NCBI GenBank assembly: GCA_020726505.1
Contig: JAHLEZ010000010.1
Span: forward strand, 1,860,001 to 1,924,000
From: Leptodontidium sp. MPI-SDFR-AT-0119
Lineage: Eukaryota; Ascomycota; Leotiomycetes; Helotiales; Leptodontidiaceae
Reading direction: 5' to 3'
DNA length: 64,000 bases
Both the position numbers and the translations under genes were made by a program. Shown one piece after another: positions 11,501 through 24,680 of the stretch. Below the pieces are notes generated by a model, which saw only the letters and a program-made list of their open reading frames with translations, was not told the DNA's origin and did not search any database. How positions within the stretch are numbered: the stretch's first letter is position 1; the number at the start of each line of letters is the position of its first letter.

Positions 11501-12668
11501 CTGGATCTGAAGAGATGAGATGGTTGGGACTCGAGCAAGTAAGTACAGGGGAGGCTGCACGTTAGTTCGATTCTAGTGGTGAATAGAATGGCGATAGTAC
11601 TGTTGTATTTGCAATTACCCAGCCTACAGTTTTACAGAGTAACGTTGACACTACCTACCCTATCCAAGCCCTATTATTTTATTGCATGCCTGTCTGTACC
11701 ACACTCTCTTATGGAAAGTCCCTGTGAGGCACTTGAGTATAGCAGGTAGATAAATAGATAGGTTATTGAACTCATCTCTAGAATAATGTACAGCAGGGAC
11801 CCAGACTGGAGTCATCCCAGCCTGACAAAGCCAAGCTGCCATAAGCTTCCTCATCAGGCCAACGGCGTCTTCCCTCCGTCTGAAAACCCAGCCGAATTAG
11901 GACGTGGGAATCTCCCAATGAAAAACCGCATGAATCTCGAAAAAGCGGATCACTCTCCAACTGCCAAGAGGCTCTCGCCTTATTAAATCAATGGGACAGA
12001 AAATAATCGGGTGAGGGGTAGGTAAGCGAAGACATATGGTTTGTGGACTTCTCTTCTCTCCTTTCCATGCTGCTTCTTTCTGTCTGTTGTCTGTCTGGTA
12101 GTCTAGTTTGGCAGTGTCTGCACAGAATTTACTCCGTATGGTTGGATTTCTGGGTGGTGGGTGGACAGAGTCTCATACAACCCTTGTCCCCACAGTAAAA
12201 TGACAGGGCAGGGCTTTATTTACTGGGATACACCAGCACTAGCACTACCTGGGGCCTGCCTACTGGGACACACTGGATGGAGATGCTGCCCGAAAATCCG
12301 GGGTGGCCCGGCTTAAGCCTCTTTAAGCAATACAGAATGAGAATAGTGGCAACGAAGGGCTTACGGAGTACTCCTCCTGGCCACTGGGCAGTCAAGTGCA
12401 CTGACTGATGGGCTAGTCCCCCCATACCCAGCCCCCAAGCCTTCAACGACAGGGTACACATTCTGGCGCATGCCACATAAAGGTACGCCAGGCCCTGTGA
12501 GATGCTTTTGTTCCCGGATACCTCCCGTTGTTGAGTTGAGTTGAATTTCGATCCTTCGATATTTCGAGTCTTCGAGTCTTGAGCCCCTCGACCATTGGCA
12601 AGGCAAGGCAAGGCCGACAGAGCCATACTCGACTCGACTCGACTGACTGACTTTTTGCGTCGCCCATC
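8523..12668. other. 4.1 kb gene-poor stretch upstream of the MFS permease
   Basis: No recognisable protein domain, splice-consistent gene model or RNA gene found. It contains a G run near 8587-8596, A-rich AAATAAAAATA runs near 9609-9632, AGTAGGAGTAGG repeats near 10257-10273 and CATCTCGTCT-type repeats near 11267-11299. The last few hundred bases hold GGCAA repeats (12596-12612) and CGACT repeats (12630-12648), probably in the permease promoter or leader. Confidence 0.5.
11267..11299. repeat. CTCGTCT/CATCTCGTCT simple repeat
   Basis: Imperfect tandem copies of a roughly 10-base CTCGTCTCAT unit in gene-poor DNA. Short low-complexity tract, likely slippage-derived. Confidence 0.6.
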
Positions 12669-14650
12669 ATGGCCGATAAATTCGATGATGGTGCTAGCAA
12701 TTACATGGTGGAGTATGCGGGGACTCACAGTCTGGACATGGTACGAAGCCCCAACACCACCACCCACTGTCTTTCGAGATCCCCTCAAGATTCCTACCTA
12801 CCTACCTAGAAGTATGTACTGCTCTAACATGCGATGTGTGGCCGGTAGAAACATTCCGAGGTCGAGGTCAAGATAATAAGAGGAAATGAAGCCTTCAACG
12901 AGGCCATGATGAAGGAGCCTCCCCGGCCCTTCACGTCCGCAACTCTACAGCTCTATGCTGCGTGTTTTATCGGCTTCTTCTGCGCGACGATGAATGGTTA
13001 CGATGGCTCGCTGATCAACAATCTCTTGGCCAACAAACCTTTCTTGGATTATTACAATGGATCGAATGATGGTATCTGGGCTGGTATCGTGACGGCGATG
13101 TATCAGATAGGAGGAGTTGTGTCGTTGCCTTTCATCGGTCCATCGGCCGATACGTATGGACGCCGGTTCGGTATGTGGATAGGATGTCTTTTGATCATTG
13201 TCGGGACGATCATTCAGGGTACCGCTGGTCCTCATCAAGGTGTTAATCAGTTCATGGGAGGTCGCTTCTTACTTGGATTCGGTGTCAATGTTGCTTCTGC
13301 TGCTGGACCGATGTATGTTGTCGAAGTATCACATCCTGCTTACAGAGGTATCGTGACGGCCATCTTCAACTGTTTCTGGTAAGTATACATTCGCCAGTAC
13401 CACCTGACCTTCCACCCTCTAATCATTATCTTCAGGTTCACCGGATCAATAATAGCAAGTGGGGTAGCCCGAGGAGGAACCGACCTCCCAGGAAATGTTT
13501 CCTGGAGACTGATCATCTGGTTCCAACTGATGTTTGCCGTTGTCATTTTCGTAGCAGCCTTCTTCCTCCCGGAATCTCCACGCTGGTTGTACGTCAACAA
13601 CAAGCAGGAGCAATCAAAAGCCATGCTCACCAAGTATCACGGAGAGGGTAACCCAGATAGCGAATGGGTGAAGCTTCAGTTGAATGAGTATGAGGAGTTG
13701 TTGGAGATGGACGGTGCCGACAAGCGCTGGTGGGATTACAGAGCGCTCTTCAAGAATCGCTCGACTCGCTATCGTCTTATGTGCAACGTCTCAATCTCGA
13801 TCTTCGGGCAATGGGCTGGCAATGGTATGATCCTCTCCACAATCCCTCTCACCTGACCCTAACCTAAATCCAAATAAACCCTCGCTAACAATCCCAAGCC
13901 GTCCTATCCTACTTCATGAGCAAAGTCCTCGACACCATTGGCCTCGTAGGCGAAGTCAAACAAGCCAACATAATCCTTATCAACAACTGCCAACAATTCT
14001 GCTGGGCTCTCCTAGGCGCCAACCTAGTCGACCGAGTGGGCCGTAGACCTCTCCTCCTCTTCTCCAACATCGGCTGCTGTTTCGTCTGGCTCGCCATGAC
14101 GGTCTCCGCCGCCATCTATCAGAACTCCATCCCTCCCGCCACAGCAGCCAACCCAGATCCCGCCGGCACGAATACCGTCGCGGCAACCACCTCCCTCGTA
14201 TTCATCTTCATCTTCGGCGCTGTTTATTCCATCGGGTTCACGCCCTTGCAAGCTCTATACCCCGTCGAAGTCCTCTCGTTCGAAATGCGCGCTAAGGGAA
14301 TGGGCTTCTCGGGTTTCGCAGTCGCTGCTGGTATGTCCCCCTTCCCCCCTCTCTCATCTCACTATCTCCCCTCCAAAACTAACACCCGCACCCCCACAGC
14401 CCAAATGCTCAACCAATTCGCCTGGCCCGTCAGCATGGAGAAGATCGGGTGGCACACGTACATCATCTTCACTATCTGGTGCGGCGTGCAATCCATCGTC
14501 GTCTTCTTCTTCATCCCCGAGACCAAGAACCGCACGCTCGAGGAACTCGATGAGATATTCGAGTCGTCTAACCCTGTCAAGACGTCTATTGCGAGGAAGC
14601 GCCTGGGCTTCGATGCCTATGGTGAGGTGGTTAATATTCAGGATATGTGA
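12669..14650 (+). CDS. MFS sugar permease, lactose permease/hexose transporter type (557 aa)
   Basis: Predicted plasma-membrane sugar:H+ symporter with about 12 transmembrane helices. Exons 12669-12740, 12849-13378, 13436-13824, 13899-14330 and 14400-14650 join to 1,674 nt in frame. Family signatures are clear: NGYDGSL in helix 1, the DTYGRRFGMW loop between helices 2 and 3, GRFLLGFGV, VEVSHPAYRG, PESPRWLYVNNK, the second-half DRVGRRPLLL, and the terminal PETKNRTLEELDEIFE. The PESPRW and PETKNRTLEE motifs place it in the sugar porter family; overall it resembles fungal lactose/galactoside-type permeases, but substrate cannot be read from sequence. The start at 12669 is preferred because exon 1 (24 aa) splices in frame to a charged cytoplasmic segment before helix 1. 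No sugar hydrolase lies beside it. Confidence 0.93.
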
Positions 14651-17600
14651 GCGTGAATAGGGGATGGGATGGATGATTTTTTGAGGGGGGACTGGGGTTT
14701 TGGATTCGTGGCTTTTGTGGGGGTTGGGATGTTTGGGGTGGGATGAGTGGTTTTGCGGTGGTGTGGGTGTTGAGGGGTGGATTAGGTGCTTGGGATGGAG
14801 AAGATGGTGAGGAGGCGTTTATACCCCCTATTCGAATTAGGAGTCGAGGAGCCCAGGATTGAAGAAACAGGCGGAGAAGCTTGCAGTCAGCAGCAGCAAT
14901 TGGGCGAGGCCCGAAAGCAAACAAGAGGAGGAAAAGGACGAGATGTCACTCTACCGCCTATTTCTATTCCAGGGGGGTGATGGAAGATGGAGGCCGGAGA
15001 ATAAAGCCGAGCCACGTAACGGCGGAATGTGATCTAAGGAGGCTCGGGAGGAAGTCGAGGCAGAGGATCTATCAAGCATGTGTACCTAGGTAGCGGCGTA
15101 TGGCTGTACAATACACGATCATAGCAAGCAAACAAGCGAGGGAGTCGTGTGGGAGTAGGAGTGAAGGATTAGGGTGTTTCTAGGACATTCGAATTATAGC
15201 ATATCATGATTTTACGTATTGTCTTGTGCTTGTGTTTGTGTGTTGTGGTTGATGTTGCATGGATTTGCCGGCTGGATAAGTAAAGGCGAATTTGATTTCT
15301 TTTCTAAATAGCTTCAGAACTGGAAGGAGAGAAAAATGAGAGAAATTGAGAGAGACACGTTCAAAAATGCCCTTTCTCTCTTTGATGATTTCGTGGCTCT
15401 CAGACATAGTTCCTTAGGTAGGTGCTGAGATGAGGATGAGATGAGACGCCATCCCTCAGTTCAAAATAATTGTACAGTACAAGAAGACATCCTTTTACTG
15501 TTGGCTATTTCGTTGGTTTTGGCTACCTAGGCACTGTATAAAACCACCATGCTGTATATGTGATGGGTTGTATCAACGTCGCAACAACTTCGGCAACTCC
15601 GGCAATTTCTGCTTGTTGGAGAAATCCAGGGGAGATTTAGTGAAGTGAGATGTTGGGTTTCAGTTCGCTTGAGAGGATGAAATATTTGAGTTTGTCGTTG
15701 GGTAGAGCTGAGAAAGGAAGGGGGGATTTGGTTGGAGGAGATTGATAAAAAGGTGCTAAATGACGGTGTATGGCAATATGATAACCACACACATATACAT
15801 ACTTACGCACAGCGCTAGAGACCAGGATTTTGGCAGATGACTGCAAAGAGGTGCTGAGCTTGAGCTTCCTCCTCCGTGGTAAGCTAGCTGAGAAGTGATT
15901 TTATTTTCGCGTGGGTATTGAATCGAACGAACCTTTTTTATTTCTTTTTATTTGTCTTCCACAGCTGGGTTCTGGAAACTTGAGAAAACCAGATGAATAG
16001 ATGGAACTTTGGACAAAAATGATATAGCATCAAGAGATTGGCAGCAGAATCGACTTTGACAATTGAAGTCTCTTGAGTTATTTATACCTACGTGTGTGTT
16101 TACGAATTAAGCGAAGACCTCACGCGTCAACACCAGCGCACAACCGCCAGCTTTCTCAATTTCCAAGATTCTATCGAACTGATTGACTAGCGAGCAACGA
16201 TATGCTCTTCAAACACTCTGGGATCTTCAGTATAGTCTGCGACATACGTACCACTTCTTCTTTGGGAGGAAGGTGGGTTTTATATTATGCTCTGCCCTAG
16301 AGACTCATCCCTTGAATATCGGATAGTTTGACTTAACTCCAAGATGTGAGTTGGGATGCAGAAGTACACAGTGGCAGGTAACTGCGCAACCGTGTTCAAT
16401 CAGGTGGCCGTGTGTGTCTTGAATTTCGTCAAGTCAACGCTGGGTTTCCGCGAGGTGAATAGATGGAGGGGGGTGGTCTCAGCTGTCGCAGGGGGGCGAG
16501 TTTCTATATATGCCTCCCACTCTCATCTTCATGAGAAGAGTATACGCCGTGCAACAGGGAGCAAAAGAAAACTATGGGTAGACCAAGCTGCCTTTACGTT
16601 TTGAAATCACCCATTGAAAGATTAGCTGACATCAAGTGACTTAAGGCCGAATCGTTCGCTCAAGAAGTAATCCTAAGAGGAGCTCTCTGGAGCTTGTCTG
16701 AGACGGCGTGATGTATTTCCAAAAGCGGAATGGTTAATTGGCAATATTTGCGGAAATGGCAGTGAAAGGGGATTTGACAGTGGAGAGTAAATACTTGTCA
16801 ACGTTTCTGTCCGTTGAAGATTATTATTCAACGGTAGGCTGTACCCCTAATCAGCACTTCGGATGGATTAAATGCACGTACGTGAGGGGATATGACATGA
16901 ATTCTTGCATGAACCAAGACGCAGAAAGTTAAGCAAGCGGAAGGTGAAGGGAAAAAACCGGTCTGAATTCGAAAGTAAAGTGAGTATCATGGTTTATACT
17001 CTGAAGCGTGTCACTTCAGCTATTCCTTGAAATGGAATGAGAGGAGGGGCAATCGGACGCGTACAAAAAGCCATGATGCATTTTGGAAGAATACGATGAC
17101 AAAGTTGGAACAAGGAAGTAGATGGTTGTCAGGTTGGTAGACTACATGTACATGATGGTGCTCTGAATTAGTTGGGCGCGCATGCAAAAAAGAAAAAAAG
17201 ACTTTGGTCTCGAGAAGCTATCGATCCTAGTCTAACGGACGACTAAATACCGGAAGTCATAAACCTAGACACGACAGCAGCGACAGCAGCATCGACAACT
17301 AAACTAGAAACGTTAACAGAGATAATTCCCTAGAACCACGCAAAATACAATAATAGACATAGGGCTGATGACTACCGAACCTTAGAGCTCCAGGCTAGCA
17401 AGTGCAACTTGCTCCCGACCGTCTCATTACATTGGCTCGGCTGCATTCATATTATACACCGAAGGCATACGGTCACCGACATTTGTCTTTGTGTTACTCT
17501 AACGATTCAAGAGCAGGTATGCCCTTCATTTATACTTCCTTCCACCAGGTCAAATTCAGGGTCAGGAAAACAGGTAAGCGAAGGTTGTTTCTCTACGACA

Positions 17601-19691
17601 ACTATATGTGCCAGAGCCGAAAAGGCAGTCGCAGCGGCAGGGGTGTATAAAAGACGTTGTCTTTCTATTGGAGAGAAAAGTCAGGAGGTACTACCATGTC
17701 ACCACAAGGCTCCAGGTCTGGGACTACTAGGTGCTTTGCGACCTCGCGTTCATTGTAAGGTCGAGCTAGAACATGTTCATGACATCGACTTGGGCAATTC
17801 TTTTCTTCATAGCTAGCATTCTTGCTTTGAAAAAAGAAGAAAAGAAAAAAAAAAGGGGGGATAGTGATGACTAGAGCTGTCACGAAAAATATAATGGGGA
17901 GTAAAGATCTACAACTGACAGCATGTACAAAGATGGCAGCGATAACCTTGCTCATGCAAAGTGTATGATGAAGTGTTGATACTGAACAACATCTAGTACT
18001 AAAATGGAGAAGTGGGGAGAAATGACAACGCCAAATCAAACGATAGTCATTAAAGCCGTAGCGGGCTGGAAAATATATTTAGAGATGCAGTGTAATGAGG
18101 AAGATCCTGTTCTGCAATAGACTGGCTAATTGACAGTCCAAATGGCTCGTCGACCAACGTTTAGCATCCTATGGTTGTTACTTCTCTTAGACGAGAGGTC
18201 TTCTTCCCAGAAAACATCGATGCTTCGAAATCGAAAGAGTTAAAATGTCTGAACAGGTCGAGAGGTATGAGGAAATTATGGTTATATACATCCCACCACC
18301 CCGCTTTGTCTTCTCCTTGACTCCCACATTCAATTCTCAAATATAGTGAAAAGAAGACCGTACGAAGTACAAGAATTATCCATACAGCCAACCCACTATC
18401 CAAAGATAGTTGATTTCACACCAACTTGTAAGTAATAAATAAACGAATGGGAAAGTGAAGTATCTGCCTTACAGTTCACTCTCACAGAATCAAGGTAGTT
18501 CTATAAAGCACCCTGACCCACATCCTCTAAAATATCAATACCATGACTACATGGCGTATTCAATCCCTCAGTTTTCCAAAGTCGTTTGTGGTGGTAGGTC
18601 TCAAGTTGTCCCCGCTATGAAGGGATTTTGATAGCTGTTAATGCTTCTTTTAGGTCTTCATTGACACACCCCTGGATGTTCGAGGCCAGTGGCCGAGACC
18701 ACCCACCCAGGAACAAGATGGGAAAGGTAGTTTTGATGACAGTGTGTGGAGATGGTGGGGCAGTGAACATGCTAATACAACAGCAACAACAACAACAGCA
18801 ACTATCAGTCCGAATTTTCGTTCTTGCGAAGTGAAAATACGGAGATCCCCAGCATGTCTCTACAAGAAATTGAGACTCTTCATATCTCGCTGGAGAACTT
18901 AGAGCCTTACTCCTCCACGTATAACTCGAGAGTCGAGACAGACAACTCCATCTCTCAATATCTTTGCAAAAGGGTTGTTTTCCTTACAGACCCTCTCGGG
19001 ACCACTCACCAACAAGGTACTGATACTCCCCCAGAGCCACCAAATTAAACCCGCTACTCATACCACAGCACACCTCACAAACACAATAATTCACCTAAGG
19101 AAATCAAGATAAATGTATGGTCAAAAAAGCTTTCCATTGCTTGCATTCCTCATTCTCTTTTCATTCTCCTTTGTCCTTTCTTCACCCTCCACCCTCCATC
19201 CTCCAATCCCCAGATCCTCCAAGCCCCAGAAAAAGTGGTATAATACAGTAATAGTAGCATTACAAGCTTGCTTTGACACAGCATCAGCATCAGCGTCAGC
19301 GTCTCAAGACGCCATTGCCTGCCTTTTGAAATATCATATCCTCCTCTCTCACCATGTAGGCCGCGCATGGTAACATGCAAATGCAGCAATGCAGTAAAAA
19401 CAGAAGATCAGCAGACCAAGCAACCAGACGAATGCGGAAATGCAGAAACGCAAAAATGCAGATGCAGATGATGTCCTCCCTCTCAGAAACCGCTGTTTCT
19501 GAACCGACACCTGCTCGCTCCCGAACTCGGCAAAGTCAAAATCGTAATCGTACAAATCCTCCTCCCCCTCTAGCTCCTCGAATGAATGGTAGAATAAGTC
19601 AAGACATTAAAATACCGTATCGTCGAATCTCTCAAAGGTCTTATTTATTAACTCCACCTCCATCCTCTCCCTCCCTCGCCCTCCTCGCCTC
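14651..19691. other. 5 kb gene-poor stretch
   Basis: No gene supported. Between 14,650 and 14,800 the sequence is a GT-rich 3' flank of the permease. CAGCAGCGACAGCAGCA occurs near 17275-17293 and CAGCAACAACAACAACAG near 18781-18799. A frame at 19113-19373 begins with a signal-peptide-like hydrophobic run but then becomes low complexity; I do not call it a gene. Confidence 0.5.
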
Positions 19692-21616
19692 TCAAGCACC
19701 AATCCTCACATAGCCCTGCACAACCTGATTCTCCAGCCCTTCCATCCCCGTACTCAGTCCTCGGTCCCCATTCCCATTATTACTAAGTCTAAAGCCCGCA
19801 GTGGAGTTCTGTGGCGGCAACGTGTCGTTCACGTTCATATCTACATAACTGTCGTCGTCTTCCATATCAGCGTCTGCGTCGGCGTCGGCATCGCTACCCA
19901 TACCGTCCATGTCGTGGTTGGAGGGCGATATGAGGTTCGATGAGTCCATCGCTATGGTGGGTGTTGGTTGGGGCGTTGTAATCGGTGGTGCTTGTTGTGG
20001 CTGCTGGGTCTGGACTTGTAGTGGCGGTTGAGAATGAGATTGGGATTGTGCCTGAGATTGAGAATGGTTCTGGTTCTGGCTTTGAGGTCGAGTCTGGACT
20101 TGCGGAAGACTTGCAGAATGTGATGACCCTCCACTTAGACTCCGCTGTGCTGACAATCCACCAGCATTCCCATTCCCTCTGGCCTCTCTCACAACACCTT
20201 TCCAACGCCCAATGACTCGCTCAATCAATACATCGATATGAACATGTCTGTCCAGCAAGCTGAACCCCTTAGTGGGCTCGGTCAAACCCCTGTCGGCCAA
20301 GGTGTTCATCAGCGGCACATCAAACGGAATCGTACTCGGTGGTTGGAGTTTGAATTCCCTAGGATGTTGTAATCGGCTCAGCTCATCAACCTGCTGCTTC
20401 AAATGCGCCGTCTCTTGCTTGTGGAAATCCCGCTCCTTCTTCAACTTGTCTATCTCTTCTGATTTACGGCCCACCCCTCGCGCTAGCTCTAATGTCCATA
20501 TCTCGCTGCGCTTTGCCTGTGGGAGTGATGCCCAGTGGGTGTATACGTTATGCAGGTGTTGTGAGATCTTGGCCTCTAGTTCGGTGGCTGTGGCTTCTGC
20601 TCGTTGGGCAACTTCGGAGGGGTCCTCTTGTCCGCTGAACATTTCTGGAGGGGGGTAGGAGAGGTCTTCTGTGGGAGCTGTGTTTGCTATTGCGACGGAG
20701 ACGTGCCAGTTGTGGAAGGCGGAGGAGAAGTGTTCAACGAGGGCATGGTATTGTGTTTCGTCTGGTGGGAGGATAGACCAAGATGTGGAGGAGGGAATAG
20801 GGGTCGATTGGAAGAGTGTTGGAGGTGGAGGGAGACAGCGGAGACAGAGGGATGGGAAGTCGAGTGTTAACGGATTGTAGTCGAATATGGCAGGGCCATC
20901 AATACGTTGTCTGGAAGTGTTAGTATATGGGGGTGGAGTTATTCAAGGGGGTTTTACTTTGCAGCTCGAATCGACCCCATAAGTTCTCGCAATGCCAATT
21001 CAGCAGCTTTGGCATTGTCTAACGCATCAAGCATCTTCTGCTTCTGCTCGAAAGTGGTCTTTGCCAACATCTGTTTGCTCACAGATCTGCTCCTCGGTTC
21101 TAACCTCCTATTCGTATCCCTTTCCTCCCCATCCCAACTCCTCGAATCGCTGGCTCTCGGGGGCGGTATATTGTTCATGACGCCCGTACTCTCCCAAGTT
21201 CCCTTATTTATGAAGAAACTTGGCTTCCCCTTGAAATTGACCGCGTCCCCAGCACCGTCATCCCTCCTCAGGCTTGGTGATCGGTTTCCCTGGCCATCGG
21301 ACTCGGGACGTGGACTCCTCCTATCCTGAGCAGTAGGTGTACCCGCCGGTGTAGAATCCTCTCTCCTAGACGTTGAATTCCTAGGTTGTCTTCTTGTGAT
21401 CCCCCCTCTTAGCTTCCTGATCTCGTCCACATCATGGACCCCATCCGCCGGCTTGGGATTCTTCTCCTTGATGTAGAGATCCAGATGGCGTCCCAGGGAG
21501 GAGGATGTGAACTGCTGGTGGCAGAAAGGACAGGCCTTGTCTTTTGGAGCTCCTGTCTTGCTGCCATTCACTGAGAGGTCGGCCGTGGATCCAGGGGTAC
21601 CCATCTGCTCTGCCAT
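19692..21616 (-). CDS. conserved fungal protein with CxxC zinc motif and coiled coil (625 aa)
   Basis: Two exons: 20958-21616 and 19692-20910. The intron 20911-20957 (47 bp, GTAAAA donor, TTCCAG acceptor) joins the frames exactly across AAA/CAA codons. Near residues 29-48 is a CPFCHQQF...GRHLD motif resembling a C2H2-type finger, followed by a conserved-looking basic segment (EIRKLRGGITRRQ). The middle is Ser/Arg/Asp-rich. Near residues 270-420 there is helical sequence with a coiled-coil stretch (EEIDKLKKERDFHKQETAHL). The C-terminus is Gln/Ser-rich, then has an acidic Asp-Ala tract near residue 580. I do not recognise a named family. A nuclear, chromatin- or transcription-associated role would fit the composition but is inference. 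Confidence 0.8.
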
Positions 21617-22324
21617 GACTGCTCTAGTAAACGCGCTTGCTCTGCGGAGGCGGGTTATCGTGGCATTGGCGGATGTTTGGCTGGGTTTGGTATTAAAAGA
21701 AGACTCGTAGCTGGTCGACTCTAGATTGTATGAAGAAAGGGAATCTCGAATGGAAAATGGAGGGGATCAAGGAGAGAAATTAAACTTCGTATGTGGGAAT
21801 CTAAGGGGCATGCAGCTTTGTTGTCCTGGGGGTTGAAGGGGAAGGGGACGGGCTCATATTATTTCGCTTCCATTCAGGGATGCCGGGCACACCCCTGCTA
21901 GATGCAAATCATCCGTCTGGCTCTGGCCGCTGGTCCTCCTCAAAGCAACACAAACACGACCTCTTGAGAATATCTTGAAACACAACAATAGGATTTTGTA
22001 CTCGACGAGAGTTAATAATACCACAAGGAACAGGAATGGTCCAGGTCAACACAATTTTGGAGCAACGGGACTGGGAAATTCATTGCACTGTGCTATATCA
22101 ATGTTCACGGTCTCATTTGCGGCACGTATCTTCACTTATGCAAGCTATTTTGGGTTGTTGGTCTCAACACTTGGAAATCAAAGTCTATGCTTTTCTCTAC
22201 GAGCCGCTTGATGCAACCAACCAACCAGTACCGTATCATGAATCATAGCATATAATCTAGTCATGCAAAGCCCAGAATTGAAAACCAATCCTGCCCAAAA
22301 ACGAAGAAGAAATGCCCCGAGGAA
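21617..22324. other. intergenic, no gene seen
   Basis: Promoter side of the zinc-motif gene and 3' flank of rei1. Short frames only. Confidence 0.5.
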
Positions 22325-24066
22325 TCATTGCAGGAGAGGATCCTAAAGTAGTTAGTACGTGACAAGAGACTCGGCGAGGAATGAACTTACTCTGAAATGC
22401 TTCTGCATGTTGTTTTGCTTGTTGACGCCCCATTGGTACCGTCGAGTTTCTCGTTCTTGAACCTTCCTGGTTCGCTTCTCGAGGGCAGTGACTTCCTTTC
22501 GCTTCTCGGCAGTAACACCGTTCATTCCAAGTCCACCATTTGCTCTGCTCATCATTGCTCTACCACGCTCTCTCTCTGTGCGACGGATAACTCTCTCATC
22601 TGTCTCTTCCTCCGAGCTGGCTGCTTCTTGGATGGCGAGCTGTTCCTGTCTTTCTGCTGGTGAAGGATGGCTGTGGAGATTCTGTCTATAGTATTTATTC
22701 AGCGATCGATGGCCTGCAGTACGACCTGAAGGAAGATGAAGCTCGTAGTCGGAATAGAATACTGCATGGGCGTGTTTGTGTGCATGAGAGTGCCATCCAT
22801 CCTTATTCCGGTGGGGTCGAGGATCATCATGTGAGTGATGAGGATGTTGATCGAGCTTCTCATACTGGTGCTCTCGGCCGGCTGGAACAGCTGTGAGGTC
22901 GGCTGAGTCCAGTGATGACTCCGAACTGTCAGTCTCCCAGCCATCCCCTTCCTCCATTTCTTCGTCGCCATCCTTGTCTATCTTTGCTTGACGCTTGGCA
23001 CCTAATTTGACACCCCCGTTTTGCTTCTTCCCTGGCAACTCATCTTCGTCATCTGACTCGTCCTCGACATCCGAGTAGGTACTGGTAAAATCGTAATACT
23101 CTCCGATCTCTAGTTGCTGCTCCTCGGTATCGAAAGGAATCTTACAATGACCCTTATCTCTCATGTGAGTCTGGAGTCCAAATACAGTGGGCTTCAGCTT
23201 TCCACAGTACAAACACTCATGGAATTCATGAATCTTCTCGTAAAGATTACCAAGCAAACCATCAAGTTGAACCAGATAAGTTCGCTCCGGAATGAACATG
23301 CCGTGGATGCGTTCCATGTGCGCAGCATTGAGCTCCATGGATGGCGAGTCGTAATTGCAGAAGAGGCAGCGCTTCAAAGCAGTCTCAAGTGTGATTTCCT
23401 CATCTGCAGCAGTGACTGAAGATGCTGTCTTGACAGACCCCTCCTCAACATCCGCCGAGTGGTGTGGTCGTGACGGTCTTCGCGTGGCCGGTGGAGAATC
23501 TTTCAGGTTGGCCTTCTTGATACTCTCTACAACCTCGTTGAACTCCTCTTCTGCGTCTGAATCTATCTCCTCCTCCACCGCTGCTGGCTCTCCGAGTGAG
23601 AATGTCGAGCTCATTACAGAACTTGCGTCATCGATCGTCGTTCCTTCGGCCGCAGCCATCTTTGCCCGGTGCTTCTGACTCCCAACATGGTTTTGGTACG
23701 CATTCTTACTGAAGTATGTTCGCGCACAAACAGTGCAAGTCTTCTCGTAAGAGGCTTTGTTGGCTGCGGCTGTAGACGAGGCTTGGGCTTGTAGGACTTT
23801 TTCGGTGAAAGTTTCGGACGAGATCGGCGGAAGGGAGGTGACACGACGCTTCAGGTTGTATCGGCTAGAAGATTTAATTAGAGAATGAGGGGATACACAA
23901 GATGGGCCAAGACTCACTGCCAGTCGCTGCGCATATGTCCTCTCTGCAAGTCACTGTTCCTGAACGCCACTTGACAAGTATTGCAGGTGTATGGGTGGGA
24001 AGAACTGGTGTCTGCCTGGCCTGACGCTGTGGGCGCCGGCATTCTGCTGGCTGCGATCGAAGCCAT
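22325..24066 (-). CDS. rei1: REI1-like cytoplasmic 60S ribosome biogenesis factor (546 aa)
   Basis: C2H2 protein that acts late in 60S maturation in the cytoplasm, where yeast Rei1 helps release and recycle Arx1 and probes the exit tunnel. Exons 23918-24066, 22391-23864 and 22325-22342; total 1,641 nt. U1-type fingers are visible: YTCNTCQVAFRNSDLQRGHM followed by SDWHRYNLKRRV (split by intron 1), KTCTVCARTYFSKNAYQNH, and a later pair beginning CLFCNYDSP and CLYCGKLKPT, with the family motif FDTEEQQLEIGEYYDF. The final exon is only 18 nt and codes DPLLQ plus stop, matching the usual family end after HFR. Without that exon the frame would run on into intron sequence. Divergent from the HECT ligase gene. 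Confidence 0.95.
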
Positions 24067-24680
24067 GTTGATTGTGCGAAGTTGGGTAGAGGGAGAAGTT
24101 GAGGTTGAAGATGTGTTTGTGAGTCGGATTTGTGGCAATTCGCCGTTGATAAGGTTGGTGGGGGTTGAAAAAAGTGGATAGAATCAGGGCCGGCCGGCTT
24201 TGCCTTGTCTTTTCATTCAAATCGACTTGATTTGATGAATAATGCTTTCGAAGCTGGGCTCCTCCAGAGCCTCGTATCTCCGCGGTTATTGATTTCAAAG
24301 ACCGAGGACAGACAATAATGGTAAGACTTGGGACTTGCAGCGACTGGTAGGAACAGAGAGTGGTTTGTTTGAAGTCATCGGGTCGCTTGGAGGGGTTTTG
24401 GATTTGCCAGGTTTCTTATGTAAGCACTCCGTCATAGGCTAGACCCCATTGAGACGTAGGTCGCGGCGACCACACGACTGCCACACGACCGCGATCTCCC
24501 GAGACCATTGACTGCCTTCTCTGGTAAACTAGCAGGTATTGACTTTGACTCCAGACATCAACATCAACATCAACATTACAACCTGCCACCTCACATCAAG
24601 CTTTCGCTCGACCTGGAACCCATGAGAGCGTTCGCCTGATCAAACTGCCCATCTACCTACTCACTGTCACTGCCAATGTC
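24067..24680. promoter_or_regulatory. shared intergenic region between rei1 and the HECT ligase
   Basis: A 614-bp region separates the two divergent start codons, so both promoters must lie here. CAACATCAACATCAACATC-type repeats occur near 24557-24575, in the probable 5' leader of the ligase gene. No specific factor site can be assigned with confidence. Confidence 0.5.

Noticed and set aside
12216..12788. 190-codon minus-strand frame upstream of the permease
   Set aside because: Overlaps the first permease exon and intron on the other strand and has no recognisable domain.
19113..19373. 86-codon plus-strand frame starting with a signal-peptide-like stretch
   Set aside because: After the hydrophobic run it becomes Ser/Ala repeats from a simple-sequence tract, lies in the 3' flank of a minus-strand gene, and has no supporting feature.
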